Origin: Pontibacter actiniarum
Lineage (GTDB): Bacteria > Bacteroidota > Bacteroidia > Cytophagales > Hymenobacteraceae
Assembly (NCBI RefSeq): GCF_003585765.1
Contig: NZ_CP021236.1
Location: 1-64,000 of the forward strand
Length of the DNA: 64,000 nt
Direction of reading: 5' to 3'
Shown: in pieces, positions 18,882 to 26,252 of the stretch
Position numbering within the stretch: position 1 is the first letter of the stretch
Layout of the letters: each line of letters opens with the position of its first letter
Position numbers and translations under genes: made by a program
The notes under the pieces: model-generated
The model's database searches: none
Told to the model about the DNA's origin: nothing
What the model saw: only the letters and a program-made list of their open reading frames with translations

Positions 18882-19229
18882 TCAGCTTTTACCGATACTT
18901 ATGGACTCTTTTATCTCCTTCAGGAGAAAGAAACTGATCACGGATCGGATCACTACAATGAGCCCCAAAACATAGAGCTCATTCAAACTTGGGTCATGGA
19001 TCGTGTGGATAATGTCGGCCGCCAGCATGAAATCAAGCCCAAGCAACAGGTAAGCTGACAGGCGGGAACGGTTACGCTCCTGCCTCACCATAACAGCGGT
19101 AGCGTCATGAAAGAAGCGCATCTCCGTTTTTATAAAACGGAAAAGGGTCAAAAGTGTGCCATATATAATGACGCCACTTCCTGCCACACTAATCGCAATC
19201 GCTATTGAGTTAAACGTATCCAGTCTCAT
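18882..19229 (-). CDS. DUF1622 family membrane protein
   Basis: This 115-residue protein has three transmembrane segments: about 8-28, 58-76 and 86-103. The pattern (RLSAYLLLGLDFMLAADIIHT, then an Arg-Ser-containing last helix) is that of DUF1622. The function is unknown; members tend to occur next to redox and stress genes. It lies 46 bp upstream of the GAPDH stop on the same strand order, downstream of that gene, so the two may be co-transcribed. The 222 bp between it and the phosphorylase-like gene show no further gene. Confidence 0.8.
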   Translation of the reverse strand: MRLDTFNSIAIAISVAGSGVIIYGTLLTLFRFIKTEMRFFHDATAVMVRQERNRSRLSAYLLLGLDFMLAADIIHTIHDPSLNELYVLGLIVVIRSVISFFLLKEIKESISIGKS

Positions 19230-19275
19230 TCGCCTTTTCCTAAGGTAGCTTTGATCACTAACAGCTCCTCTGTGT

Positions 19276-20313
19276 TCAAATTAAAGCCCCCTGCCGTACC
19301 CCCAGGACAGCGTTGGTCTTTTGTATGGAGGCCTGTGCATTTTCCTCCAGCCTTGTCAGCGCCCGGATCGCATCTATCGTTTCAGGGATCACGATGGCCT
19401 GGTTGTCGACCAGATAGGCGTAGAACAGCTCATTCCCCACTACTTTCAGCATGTCCTGCCACAGCGCCACCTCATACATGTCGCCGTAAGGACGGTCCAG
19501 TCCCAGCATCAGTTCTTTTACCGTGTTGTTGGCCGAAAGGCCGTTGGCATAGTTGATCATGGCAATGCGGGTGGAGTTACTGAAAGCCTGCAGCACTTCT
19601 TCTTTGCTGGCCTCTTTGGTGAGTTGCACGTTCCAGTAGTGCAAGTGGCTGAGTGTCTCCGGCACTTTCACCGCGGCGGTGATCACGTCTAAGTCCGGGT
19701 CCACGCTCTGCGCGTCCGGCCCCTGGTGGCTGGGTATCTCCGGCTCCGGCACCAGTGTATTCATGATGCCATTCAGGTGGCTCTCCCAGGGATCTGTTGC
19801 CCTGCGCAGCAAGGTGCCCCGCGCCTTCTGCAGCAGGCCTGCCTTTTTCAGGGCTGTCAAGGTTCTGATAATGGAAGTAGTGTTGCACGACACCACCCGG
19901 GTGGACTCGCGCCCCAGGGCGGTGTCGTAGTTGTTCTCGGCGCTAAAGGAATGGCCGGTTGTCTCGTGCTTCTCGCCCCCCTGCAAAATGAACTTCAGCC
20001 CCGCCTCTTTGTACTTGGCTATGTTCTGGGCCGCTATCTTTTTCGGGGTGCAGTCCACCACCACATCGCAGTTTTTCAGGAGGTCTGCCAGCGTGCCGCG
20101 CACTTCAATGCCAGCCTGCTCCATTTTTTCCTGAGCTGGGCTGTCGAAAGAATAAACAGGGTAGCCTCTTTGTAATGCCACTTTGATACGCCAGTCAGAA
20201 ACCACGTCGCAGACACTAGCCAGCTCCATGTCGTCCTGCATCTGTACCGCATCGGCCACACGTTTGCCAATTACCCCATACCCGTTTACTGCTACTCTTA
20301 CTTTGTCTTTCAT
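19276..20313 (-). CDS. Type II (archaeal-type) glyceraldehyde-3-phosphate dehydrogenase
   Basis: The protein has 345 residues from the ATG at 20313; the open frame extends to 20352 but the Rossmann strand begins right at this ATG. Motifs: VAVNGYGVIGKRVADAV (8-24) for NAD(P), VVDCTPKK (85-92), QGGEKHE (111-117), and VSCNTTSIIR with catalytic Cys143, the pattern of archaeal GAPDH. The length fits that family (about 340). It would oxidise glyceraldehyde-3-phosphate in the cytoplasm. Type II GAPDH is known from some bacteria but is distinct from the usual GapA, so it is probably an accessory copy here. It sits with DUF1622 and the glycogen genes in the cargo. Confidence 0.92.
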   Translation of the reverse strand: MKDKVRVAVNGYGVIGKRVADAVQMQDDMELASVCDVVSDWRIKVALQRGYPVYSFDSPAQEKMEQAGIEVRGTLADLLKNCDVVVDCTPKKIAAQNIAKYKEAGLKFILQGGEKHETTGHSFSAENNYDTALGRESTRVVSCNTTSIIRTLTALKKAGLLQKARGTLLRRATDPWESHLNGIMNTLVPEPEIPSHQGPDAQSVDPDLDVITAAVKVPETLSHLHYWNVQLTKEASKEEVLQAFSNSTRIAMINYANGLSANNTVKELMLGLDRPYGDMYEVALWQDMLKVVGNELFYAYLVDNQAIVIPETIDAIRALTRLEENAQASIQKTNAVLGVRQGALI

Positions 20314-20532
20314 ATCACGAAGCGTTGCCAGTACATTGCTAATCCTAAACAAAGATCCTTAGGTATAGTAAGTTTTAACGTCCCCAATTTTATAATGTTT
20401 TCATTATTTAATATAACTTAATAACTCAGCATACATGTAGACAATCGCAATGATGAAGCATAATATGAGTGTGCGCAGCCACTATCCTGAGCACAGTAGT
20501 ACAACTTAAACCTTTAAACATACAAAAGCAGG

Positions 20533-20561
20533 TTGTCGTACAACATAAAAGTGTAACTTTC
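20533..20561 (+). promoter_or_regulatory. Candidate Bacteroidota promoter before the SHOCT gene
   Basis: A TTG at 20533-20535 and TAACTTTC at 20554-20561 resemble the -33 TTG and -7 TAnnTTTG elements, with 18 bp between them. The ATG at 20574 follows closely, so the leader would be very short. The assignment is by eye. Confidence 0.35.
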
Positions 20562-20573
20562 TGATTAGATGTT

Positions 20574-20816
20574 ATGTGGCACACGGACGGTGACTGGCAC
20601 TTTTGGGGAATGCATATGATCTGGTGGCTATTTTGGATTATAGTCGCTGTAGTTTGCTTCGGTTATTTAATCAATGCGAGCAGAGGCCGGAAAACATATC
20701 AAAGAGACACCCCCTTAGACATCCTGAAAAGAAGGTACGCTGCCGGTGAGATAGACACAGAGGAGTACAACCTCAGGAAACGGGAACTGGAAAGAGAGGA
20801 CAACCTAAAACCTTAA
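20574..20816 (+). CDS. Small membrane protein with C-terminal SHOCT domain
   Basis: This 80-residue protein has one transmembrane helix (about 17-35, WWLFWIIVAVVCFGYLI) after a Trp/His-rich N-terminus, and a C-terminal SHOCT motif (DILKRRYAAGEIDTEEY, about 49-65). SHOCT domains are short oligomerisation modules in many small membrane proteins. It is the first of three small plus-strand genes that break the minus-strand cargo. The next gene follows after 12 bp, so they are probably one transcript. The role is unknown; such proteins often accompany heavy-metal resistance genes. Confidence 0.8.
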   Translation: MWHTDGDWHFWGMHMIWWLFWIIVAVVCFGYLINASRGRKTYQRDTPLDILKRRYAAGEIDTEEYNLRKRELEREDNLKP

Positions 20817-20828
20817 GCATACACAGCA

Positions 20829-21056
20829 ATGGGTAAGCACATACTTTGGATGATCATAGGGTGTACACTACCGCTCCTGCTCATTTTCCTAGCGCCAGCC
20901 CTGGGTTTGAGTGGCGATGTCTCTCTGCTCGTCTTCGTTATTGCCATGTTTGCCTGCCACTTGCTGATGCCGATGCACCTCGGAGGACATGGCCACACGC
21001 ACGGACACGAAGAGCACCTGAAAACCCTCAAATCAAAAGAGTATGAACCGCATTAA
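20829..21056 (+). CDS. Small two-helix membrane protein with His-rich tail
   Basis: This 75-residue protein has two hydrophobic helices (about 5-25 and 30-47) followed by a His-rich segment HLGGHGHTHGHEEH (about 51-64), a likely divalent-metal ligand site. It overlaps the next gene by 14 bp and lies 12 bp after the SHOCT gene. It resembles small membrane proteins found near Cus-type genes (DUF2933-like), but I cannot assign it firmly. Confidence 0.65.
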   Translation: MGKHILWMIIGCTLPLLLIFLAPALGLSGDVSLLVFVIAMFACHLLMPMHLGGHGHTHGHEEHLKTLKSKEYEPH

Positions 21057-21324
21057 CGTAAAGAAACTCGGCTTTGCCTTTGGCGCCACAGGAGCCTTGC
21101 TCTACATCGGGTGTGTGCTGGTAATGGCCACAGTTGGCCGCGAGGGAACTATAAAGTTCTTTAACAGCCTGCTGCACGGCCTTGATGTTTCTGCTGTGAT
21201 CCGAATGGAAATTCCTTTTTGGGAAGCGCTCATAGGCATTGTGGAAACGTTTATACTAGCCTGGCTGGTAGGAGCCTGCATTGCTGCCATCTACAACGCT
21301 ACCACGGAACGACGCACTACCTGA
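21043..21324 (+). CDS. DUF5676 family membrane protein
   Basis: This 93-residue protein starts NRINVKKLGFAFGATGAL, has a first helix (about 10-31), an amphipathic middle (FFNSLLHGLDVSAVIRMEI) and a second helix (about 62-86). This layout matches DUF5676. Family members are found next to heavy-metal efflux genes, but no function is established. Its start lies inside the preceding gene. The stop is 13 bp from the end of the convergent FNT gene. Confidence 0.78.
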   Translation: MNRINVKKLGFAFGATGALLYIGCVLVMATVGREGTIKFFNSLLHGLDVSAVIRMEIPFWEALIGIVETFILAWLVGACIAAIYNATTERRTT

Positions 21325-21336
21325 ATACGCCGTCCC

Positions 21337-22167
21337 CTACTGTGTGGGAGACCCTTCTTTCTTTCCTGAACTGATCTGCAAATGGTTGATCGCAGCCACC
21401 AGCACCACACCGCCTAAAATGTTCCCGATCAGGGCAGGTAAAGTATAGTTCAGCAGCACGTTGCCCCATGTAGTTTCCCCCATGGCGGCAATCGTAAAAG
21501 TTTCCATGGAACCGGCAATAACGTGGCTGAAGTGACCGATGGCCACCACGTAGGTAACAAGTATGATGATCCATACCCGCGCTGTTCCGGCGTAAGGCAA
21601 AAGCCAGACCATCAGGGCAATGAGCCAGCCGGCAAATACACCCCGCAGTAACACGGTGCCAAAACCCGGCTCCATGGCCTTATGCCCAAGCTTGGCAAAG
21701 GTATCGAGTACATGCGGATCGAAGGCAAAGGTATGCGCTACGGCCAGGGCGACCAGCAAAGTGCCCAGCAGATTGGCAAACAGCACCACGCCCCACAGCC
21801 GCATCACGTTCACAAACTTTTCCGTCGTTTTATCGTGTAGCAGCGGCAGGATGGGTGTAAGCGTATTCTCTGTAAAAAGCTGTTGCTTGCCAAGTATAAC
21901 GATCACGAATCCCATGCTGTAGCCGAAGCTCGAAACCAGCACCGTCCACTCCGCCTCCGGCAGGTACGCCTCCAGCACACCCTCCACGATCATCGACAAA
22001 CTCATGGACAAGCCTGCCGCCAGGCCCGACCAGAACAAGTTGGACGTAGGGCGCTCTAACTCCGACTCCGCCTCTTTGTAGATGGCGTCGTGAATGGCCT
22101 GGGCAGAGGGTGAGTCTACAATTTCTTTTACCTGCTCATGGGCGTACGCTTCTTTATCCTCTGCCAT
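21337..22167 (-). CDS. Formate/nitrite transporter (FNT) family channel
   Basis: The frame is open to 22377, but the upstream part is a shadow of the next gene; the ATG at 22167 gives a 276-residue protein with family features. After an acidic cytoplasmic helix (1-45) there are about six transmembrane segments. Marks include SGLAAGLSMSLS, the re-entrant-type GKQQLFTENTL, and GHFSHVIAGSMETF, with a His in the place of the FNT pore histidine. FNT proteins are pentameric channels for formate, nitrite, hydrosulfide or similar small anions. It is the last gene of a five-gene operon, 2 bp after the preceding stop. The substrate cannot be read from the sequence. Confidence 0.88.
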   Translation of the reverse strand: MAEDKEAYAHEQVKEIVDSPSAQAIHDAIYKEAESELERPTSNLFWSGLAAGLSMSLSMIVEGVLEAYLPEAEWTVLVSSFGYSMGFVIVILGKQQLFTENTLTPILPLLHDKTTEKFVNVMRLWGVVLFANLLGTLLVALAVAHTFAFDPHVLDTFAKLGHKAMEPGFGTVLLRGVFAGWLIALMVWLLPYAGTARVWIIILVTYVVAIGHFSHVIAGSMETFTIAAMGETTWGNVLLNYTLPALIGNILGGVVLVAAINHLQISSGKKEGSPTQ

Positions 22168-22169
22168 TC

Positions 22170-22487
22170 CTATAAGTCCCTGCTCTTTCGCTTCATCTTG
22201 CCCATGCCCATAAGGGCACCTATCAGTCCCCCTAAAGCAACGCCTACCACAGCACCCACAAAAATGCCCACAGCAGTACCCGACGTGGCGAACTGCCCCA
22301 GGTCGCGGATGGGCCAGGCACCGGATGAGATCATGTAGCCTACAAAGCCAAATATAACTCCCAGCACCAGGGCCCATATGATGGCCATTTTCAGGATGGC
22401 AGGGTGGTATACGACGTGCCCCTCCGGGTCGTAATTGGTGTAGCCTACAATTAAATCTGCGTCTTTTTTATCGGTATGGTTGTTCAT
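22170..22487 (-). CDS. Small membrane protein with glycine-rich helix
   Basis: This 105-residue protein has two hydrophobic helices: about 32-52 and 69-93. The second is Gly-rich (GTAVGIFVGAVVGVALGGLIGALMG), a glycine-zipper pattern that favours tight helix packing. A basic tail (KMKRKSRDL) points to a cytoplasmic C-terminus. It overlaps the preceding gene by 4 bp (ATGA) and precedes the FNT gene by 2 bp, so it is almost certainly part of the same complex or pathway. I do not recognise a family. Confidence 0.75.
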   Translation of the reverse strand: MNNHTDKKDADLIVGYTNYDPEGHVVYHPAILKMAIIWALVLGVIFGFVGYMISSGAWPIRDLGQFATSGTAVGIFVGAVVGVALGGLIGALMGMGKMKRKSRDL

Positions 22488-23722
22488 TTCTGTTGTAGTG
22501 TATCTGCCTCTGAAAGCGGTTTATCTGCCTTTGGATTCTTGAACGGCGATAGCAGGAAATCCACTTCCCGCTGCGTAGCCTCTGATACGGTGCTAGTGTC
22601 GCCGATAATCCAGGCGTAGTTCAGGATGGTTTCCTGCGGACCTGTCGGGAAAGGTTTTACCATAGTCAGGTATTTGTTTACGGCCTGGGGCACGCTGTCC
22701 TGCGCCACCAGAAGTATAGGTCCGTGTTTGCCCATGTGCCCCAGTACAGCCGCCGGAATCATGCCCAGCATGTTGTCTGCGTTACCGATGATGAAGTTGT
22801 GGCCGGCCTGCGCAATGCCCCAGCCCAGGGCTCGCTGCTCCCAGTTCCACCACCAGCCGTAGTTGCGGCCATAGTCTTTGTAGCCCGCGTTCACGGTGTT
22901 CGATGCGTACACATTTTCGCCAAAGATTCTCCTGACCAAACCGTAGCGACCTAACTCCTTTGCTACTTTATTTGATATCACGTCCGGGCCGCCTGTCAGG
23001 TAAATGTAAGAGCCGTGGTCGCCGGAGCGCCTTTCCAGTATGCGTTTGGTAGCCTCCGGTATGGAGTCTCTGTAGACCCAGGCAAAGCCCCTGCCCATGT
23101 GCGCGTTCCAGCCCATGGCCCCTATGCCGTGCTTCATCCCATCCGGGTGGTCCAGGGCAGACATGATCACTTCATCCGGGTGGTCCGATTTCAGAGCACC
23201 CTGCCAGCGGTCCAGGATCTCGGCTAACTGTACCGGGTTCTTCGCATAAAACGTCCTGACCTTGTAGCCCAGAATTTCCCGAACCTTGTTCACCTCTGCC
23301 TCCGGCACGTTTACGGCGTATACATCAACCCGCCTGTCGTTCAGCACCCCGTCCGGCTTCAACCGCTTCATCTCGCGCAGGGTAGCTTCGGACACGTGGT
23401 TGTCTTTGGTCAGGTACATCAGCGGCGCGTTCACAGGCATGTGCGTGATGCGTTGCATCGCCGTGAAGGCAATGATCTCATCCTGCGGAACAAGTATAAT
23501 GGCCCCTACCGCATTGTCTTCGCGGGTGGCAGGGTAAACAGTCTGGGTTAAAAGTATAGCCTGCTCTTCGGGCGTTCTGCCGGGAAGCCTTACCGTGTAG
23601 GCCGTAAAGTTGGCCTCGTTCTGCAATGGCAGGCTACCGGCACCAGGAGGTCCCTCGGTTTTGCCACAGGAACTGAGCACAGCAAGTATAGCAAGCGCGA
23701 ATATATATCGTAATCTAATCAT
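22484..23722 (-). CDS. Lipoprotein with CW_binding_2-like repeats
   Basis: The ATG at 23722 overlaps the preceding stop as ATGA and is followed by a lipoprotein signal (RYIFALAILAVLSSC), giving 412 residues; the frame is open further upstream to 23872. The exported part contains at least two Rossmann-like units of the putative cell-wall-binding repeat 2 type. The first has MPVNAPLMYLTKDNHVSEAT; the second has YIYLTGGPDVISNKVAKELG and a GENVYASNTV segment that matches the GxxRYxTA end of the repeat. A Trp cluster (YGWWWNWEQRALGW) is notable. In Firmicutes such repeats bind wall polymers; in a Gram-negative lipoprotein the ligand is unknown. Confidence 0.72.
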   Translation of the reverse strand: MIRLRYIFALAILAVLSSCGKTEGPPGAGSLPLQNEANFTAYTVRLPGRTPEEQAILLTQTVYPATREDNAVGAIILVPQDEIIAFTAMQRITHMPVNAPLMYLTKDNHVSEATLREMKRLKPDGVLNDRRVDVYAVNVPEAEVNKVREILGYKVRTFYAKNPVQLAEILDRWQGALKSDHPDEVIMSALDHPDGMKHGIGAMGWNAHMGRGFAWVYRDSIPEATKRILERRSGDHGSYIYLTGGPDVISNKVAKELGRYGLVRRIFGENVYASNTVNAGYKDYGRNYGWWWNWEQRALGWGIAQAGHNFIIGNADNMLGMIPAAVLGHMGKHGPILLVAQDSVPQAVNKYLTMVKPFPTGPQETILNYAWIIGDTSTVSEATQREVDFLLSPFKNPKADKPLSEADTLQQK

Positions 23723-25344
23723 ACGTTTCCGGGTTTTAAGTGCGAGCGGATCATGAGCCAGTTCAGCGGCCACGCTACCAGAAAACCTGCAAAAGAAGCC
23801 AGCCACATCACCCCGAACCAAAGTATGTCGTCTTCCTTCGGCATCATCGGGATGTGGTACATCATCGTCCACCAGGCGGTTGTCATCATGCCTAAACTCA
23901 CGGCCGCCATACTTACCGCCGTGGTCTTAAAGGCCATCATTGCCAGCTTTTTCTTTGGCATGTCCATCATCATTTCCTTCATCGGGTACTGCACCATCGG
24001 CACCACAATAAGCACCGTCAGCACGTACATGGCAATCATCATGATCGGCATACCGGCTCCGAGCCAGAAGAAAGGCCCCTCTATCCACTCCGGAAAGAAG
24101 ATGGGAAAGCCGAACCACACGAACAGGAACCCGACCGCAATCATGGTAGGCGCGCCGTAGCCAAAGCCCATGGCCGTAGCGGCGGCGCTCTGTATATTCT
24201 GCGGACGAAGCCAATGCCACATGCCCTTTTCATCTTTGTAGGCCGGGCGGCGGTAAGCGTTCAGGTATAAAATAGGCCCGAGTACAGGCAGCACCAGCGA
24301 CGTCATGGCCCAGGCAATTTTGATCGGCATGTGCACCATGTGCAAGGTATAGGTACTGTGGATCATCACGAAAATGGCCGAAGCGATACCCAGCACGATG
24401 AGCATAATAGCCAGCGCCTCCATGTAGCCTAGCGATATATCGCCCATACTTGCATAAGCGGCTTTCTCGATCGAAAGGTCCATACGGCCCTGGGCGGCAT
24501 AACTCAAATCGTTACTTACTACCCAGAAGTGCTTGAAAGGTCCTTCCGACGGCGACACCATCCAGTCGGTGCGCTGGCTCCAGACGTAGCGGTCCAGGGC
24601 AGCGGGAAGGCCTCCTTCGTCACCGGCATACAGCAGGGAAGCATTGTTACTGACGGCATACGGCAAGGCGGCCAGGCCTTCCAGGGCGTGTTTGGGTGTG
24701 GTAACTACATAATGGAAGTAACCGGTGCGGCGGTTACGCACGCGGCCCCAGCCAAACTCGGACGCCTCGTCGCGCATCTCCGCAATTTTTATGGCATGGT
24801 CCGTCAGGTCTTTGCCCGCTACCCGTTCTGCTTCCTCAAAATTGTCTTCTATGTCAGAAGGTATAAATTCATCCGGACCAATGATAAAAGCTTTCAGGTT
24901 GCGGTACTGCGCTGCGCTCTGCCCGGTAAGTTGGCCGTTCTCGACGAACAGCACCGGTGAGCCATAGTAGAAGGCGTAGTAGATGGCGGGCAGGGCCCAT
25001 TGTAAAGCCTCCTTACTGCCGCCCGGTAACACTAGCACATGGCGCGGGTCATCGGCTACTTTTATACTTTGCGTTACAAACTCCTGCCAGTTCTTTTCGG
25101 ACGGCGCCATGTCCGCCACTTTTGCCTCCTCGTAGGGGATGGCTGTTTTTAGGTACTCGTGCAGGTCGGTAGCATTCTGGGCCACCACACGGGTCACGTT
25201 TTTGGTGTGGGCGATCATGCGCCCTTCCATGGCTCCTTTCTCCGTCCAGGGAGCTACTTCCAGGTCTTCCTTCAGCACATTCACAAGGCCTAACCCAAGT
25301 ATGAGCACCACCAAAAAAGTCAGGACCGGATATGTCCACTTCAT
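23719..25344 (-). CDS. Membrane protein: periplasmic CW_binding_2-like domain fused to a DUF4396-like membrane domain
   Basis: This 541-residue protein has an N-terminal signal anchor (about 5-23), an exported domain (about 30-290) and about six transmembrane helices to the C-terminus. The exported domain has the pattern VLVLPGGSKEALQWALPAI, then PVLFVEN and AFIIGPDEF, as in CW_binding_2 repeats. The membrane part contains many Met and His residues (MMIAMYVLT, TMMYHIPMMP) and ends in a WPLNWLMIRSHLKPG segment that resembles DUF4396. It overlaps the following lipoprotein gene by 4 bp. The fusion of a receptor-like domain to this membrane domain suggests a sensing or transport complex with its four partners. 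Confidence 0.7.
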   Translation of the reverse strand: MKWTYPVLTFLVVLILGLGLVNVLKEDLEVAPWTEKGAMEGRMIAHTKNVTRVVAQNATDLHEYLKTAIPYEEAKVADMAPSEKNWQEFVTQSIKVADDPRHVLVLPGGSKEALQWALPAIYYAFYYGSPVLFVENGQLTGQSAAQYRNLKAFIIGPDEFIPSDIEDNFEEAERVAGKDLTDHAIKIAEMRDEASEFGWGRVRNRRTGYFHYVVTTPKHALEGLAALPYAVSNNASLLYAGDEGGLPAALDRYVWSQRTDWMVSPSEGPFKHFWVVSNDLSYAAQGRMDLSIEKAAYASMGDISLGYMEALAIMLIVLGIASAIFVMIHSTYTLHMVHMPIKIAWAMTSLVLPVLGPILYLNAYRRPAYKDEKGMWHWLRPQNIQSAAATAMGFGYGAPTMIAVGFLFVWFGFPIFFPEWIEGPFFWLGAGMPIMMIAMYVLTVLIVVPMVQYPMKEMMMDMPKKKLAMMAFKTTAVSMAAVSLGMMTTAWWTMMYHIPMMPKEDDILWFGVMWLASFAGFLVAWPLNWLMIRSHLKPGNV

Positions 25345-25355
25345 AGTTTATCTTT

Positions 25356-25697
25356 TTAGTTCAACACAAAAATGAGCAGCCAGATCAGGCCACCCATACC
25401 TATTGCCTGGTACACAATGGCCAGCCACTTCTGCATATGCTGGTGCTTTTTCTTCTGCGAAAAGAGCACAAAGCCAACCAGGGCTGCCACCGCAAAAATC
25501 ACGATGGTGGCAATCTGTTTTTCAGGTTTATCGGTGATGATGGCAAACAGGATCAGGAGCAACAGCCCCAGGGCAAAGCTCCCGGCATGCAGCATCAGCA
25601 GCTTTTTCGGTGCCATCTTCCCCTGAAGCACATGCGACAGCAGCAACGCCCCCACCAGCATGGCAACAAAGAAGAATATCGTAGCGGCTATGGCCAT
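25356..25697 (-). CDS. Four-helix membrane protein, first gene of the CW_binding_2/FNT operon
   Basis: This 113-residue protein has four transmembrane segments (about 3-24, 33-53, 63-80, 91-112) and a short His/Lys loop (KKKHQHMQK, about 82-90). It lies 11 bp upstream of the DUF4396-like gene on the same strand and is the promoter-proximal gene of the operon. No family recognised. Confidence 0.75.
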   Translation of the reverse strand: MAIAATIFFFVAMLVGALLLSHVLQGKMAPKKLLMLHAGSFALGLLLLILFAIITDKPEKQIATIVIFAVAALVGFVLFSQKKKHQHMQKWLAIVYQAIGMGGLIWLLIFVLN

Positions 25698-25740
25698 AGT
25701 TTATATGTTTGGTTTATAATTGTTTAATTATCTACTGCTC

Positions 25741-25931
25741 TTCCGGACATCCTTGTCCGGAAGCTCTTTTCGTGCTGATTCGGATTTGTAATCCGAATCT
25801 TCGGTAATCATCGGATTTGCAATCCGATTCAGCTGCACCTCCAGTTGGAAGTGCATTGTTATGTTGCAACTGCCTTTGCTATGCGGATTACAAATCCGCG
25901 GCTAAGTCGATTCGGAGTGCAAATCCGAATC
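25741..25931. repeat. Cluster of short palindromic (REP-like) hairpins
   Basis: Five hairpins lie in 190 bp. The first is TTCCGGACA/TGTCCGGAA at 25741-25762. Four others share the stem core CGGATT/AATCCG with 3-base loops TGT, TGC, ACA and GCA at 25777-25799, 25810-25828, 25883-25899 and 25909-25931 (the last with one mismatch). No gene lies between 25698 and 26252. They resemble REP-type intergenic palindromes. Confidence 0.7.
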
Positions 25932-25960
25932 AGCTGTTAGAGTTTTATACTTATCTCATC

Positions 25961-26244
25961 ATGGCGCGAGCGTCCTCGCCCCGAAATGCTTCGGGATCTT
26001 CGACTCGTGTCCGGCTATTGTCTGGCCCTCCGGCCCAGTTGAGTCAGAGACTCAACATCCACCCTAAGTCACGAATCCGGAGATTCGCGCCAGGGTTTTT
26101 AGTTTTTATATTTATAATTTTCACTTTCAAAATGGCGCGGGAATCATTCCCGTGACTACATGTGGGCAAGAGTCTCCAGACTCGCTTCACCTATGGGCCA
26201 GAGGCCCCACTATAGTTCGTCACGAGCGAGGACGCTCGCGCCAT
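25961..26244. mobile_element. MITE-like element with perfect 19-bp terminal inverted repeats, built of hairpins
   Basis: The left end ATGGCGCGAGCGTCCTCGC (25961-25979) is the exact reverse complement of the right end (26226-26244). Inside are further perfect hairpins with 3-4-base loops, e.g. 25980-25995, 26038-26056, 26072-26087, 26138-26152, 26170-26183 and 26195-26207. Shorter ends GCGCCA near 26092 and ATGGCGCG at 26133 suggest two joined units. There is no coding capacity, so it would need a transposase in trans. Confidence 0.55.
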
Positions 26245-26252
26245 TTACTACC

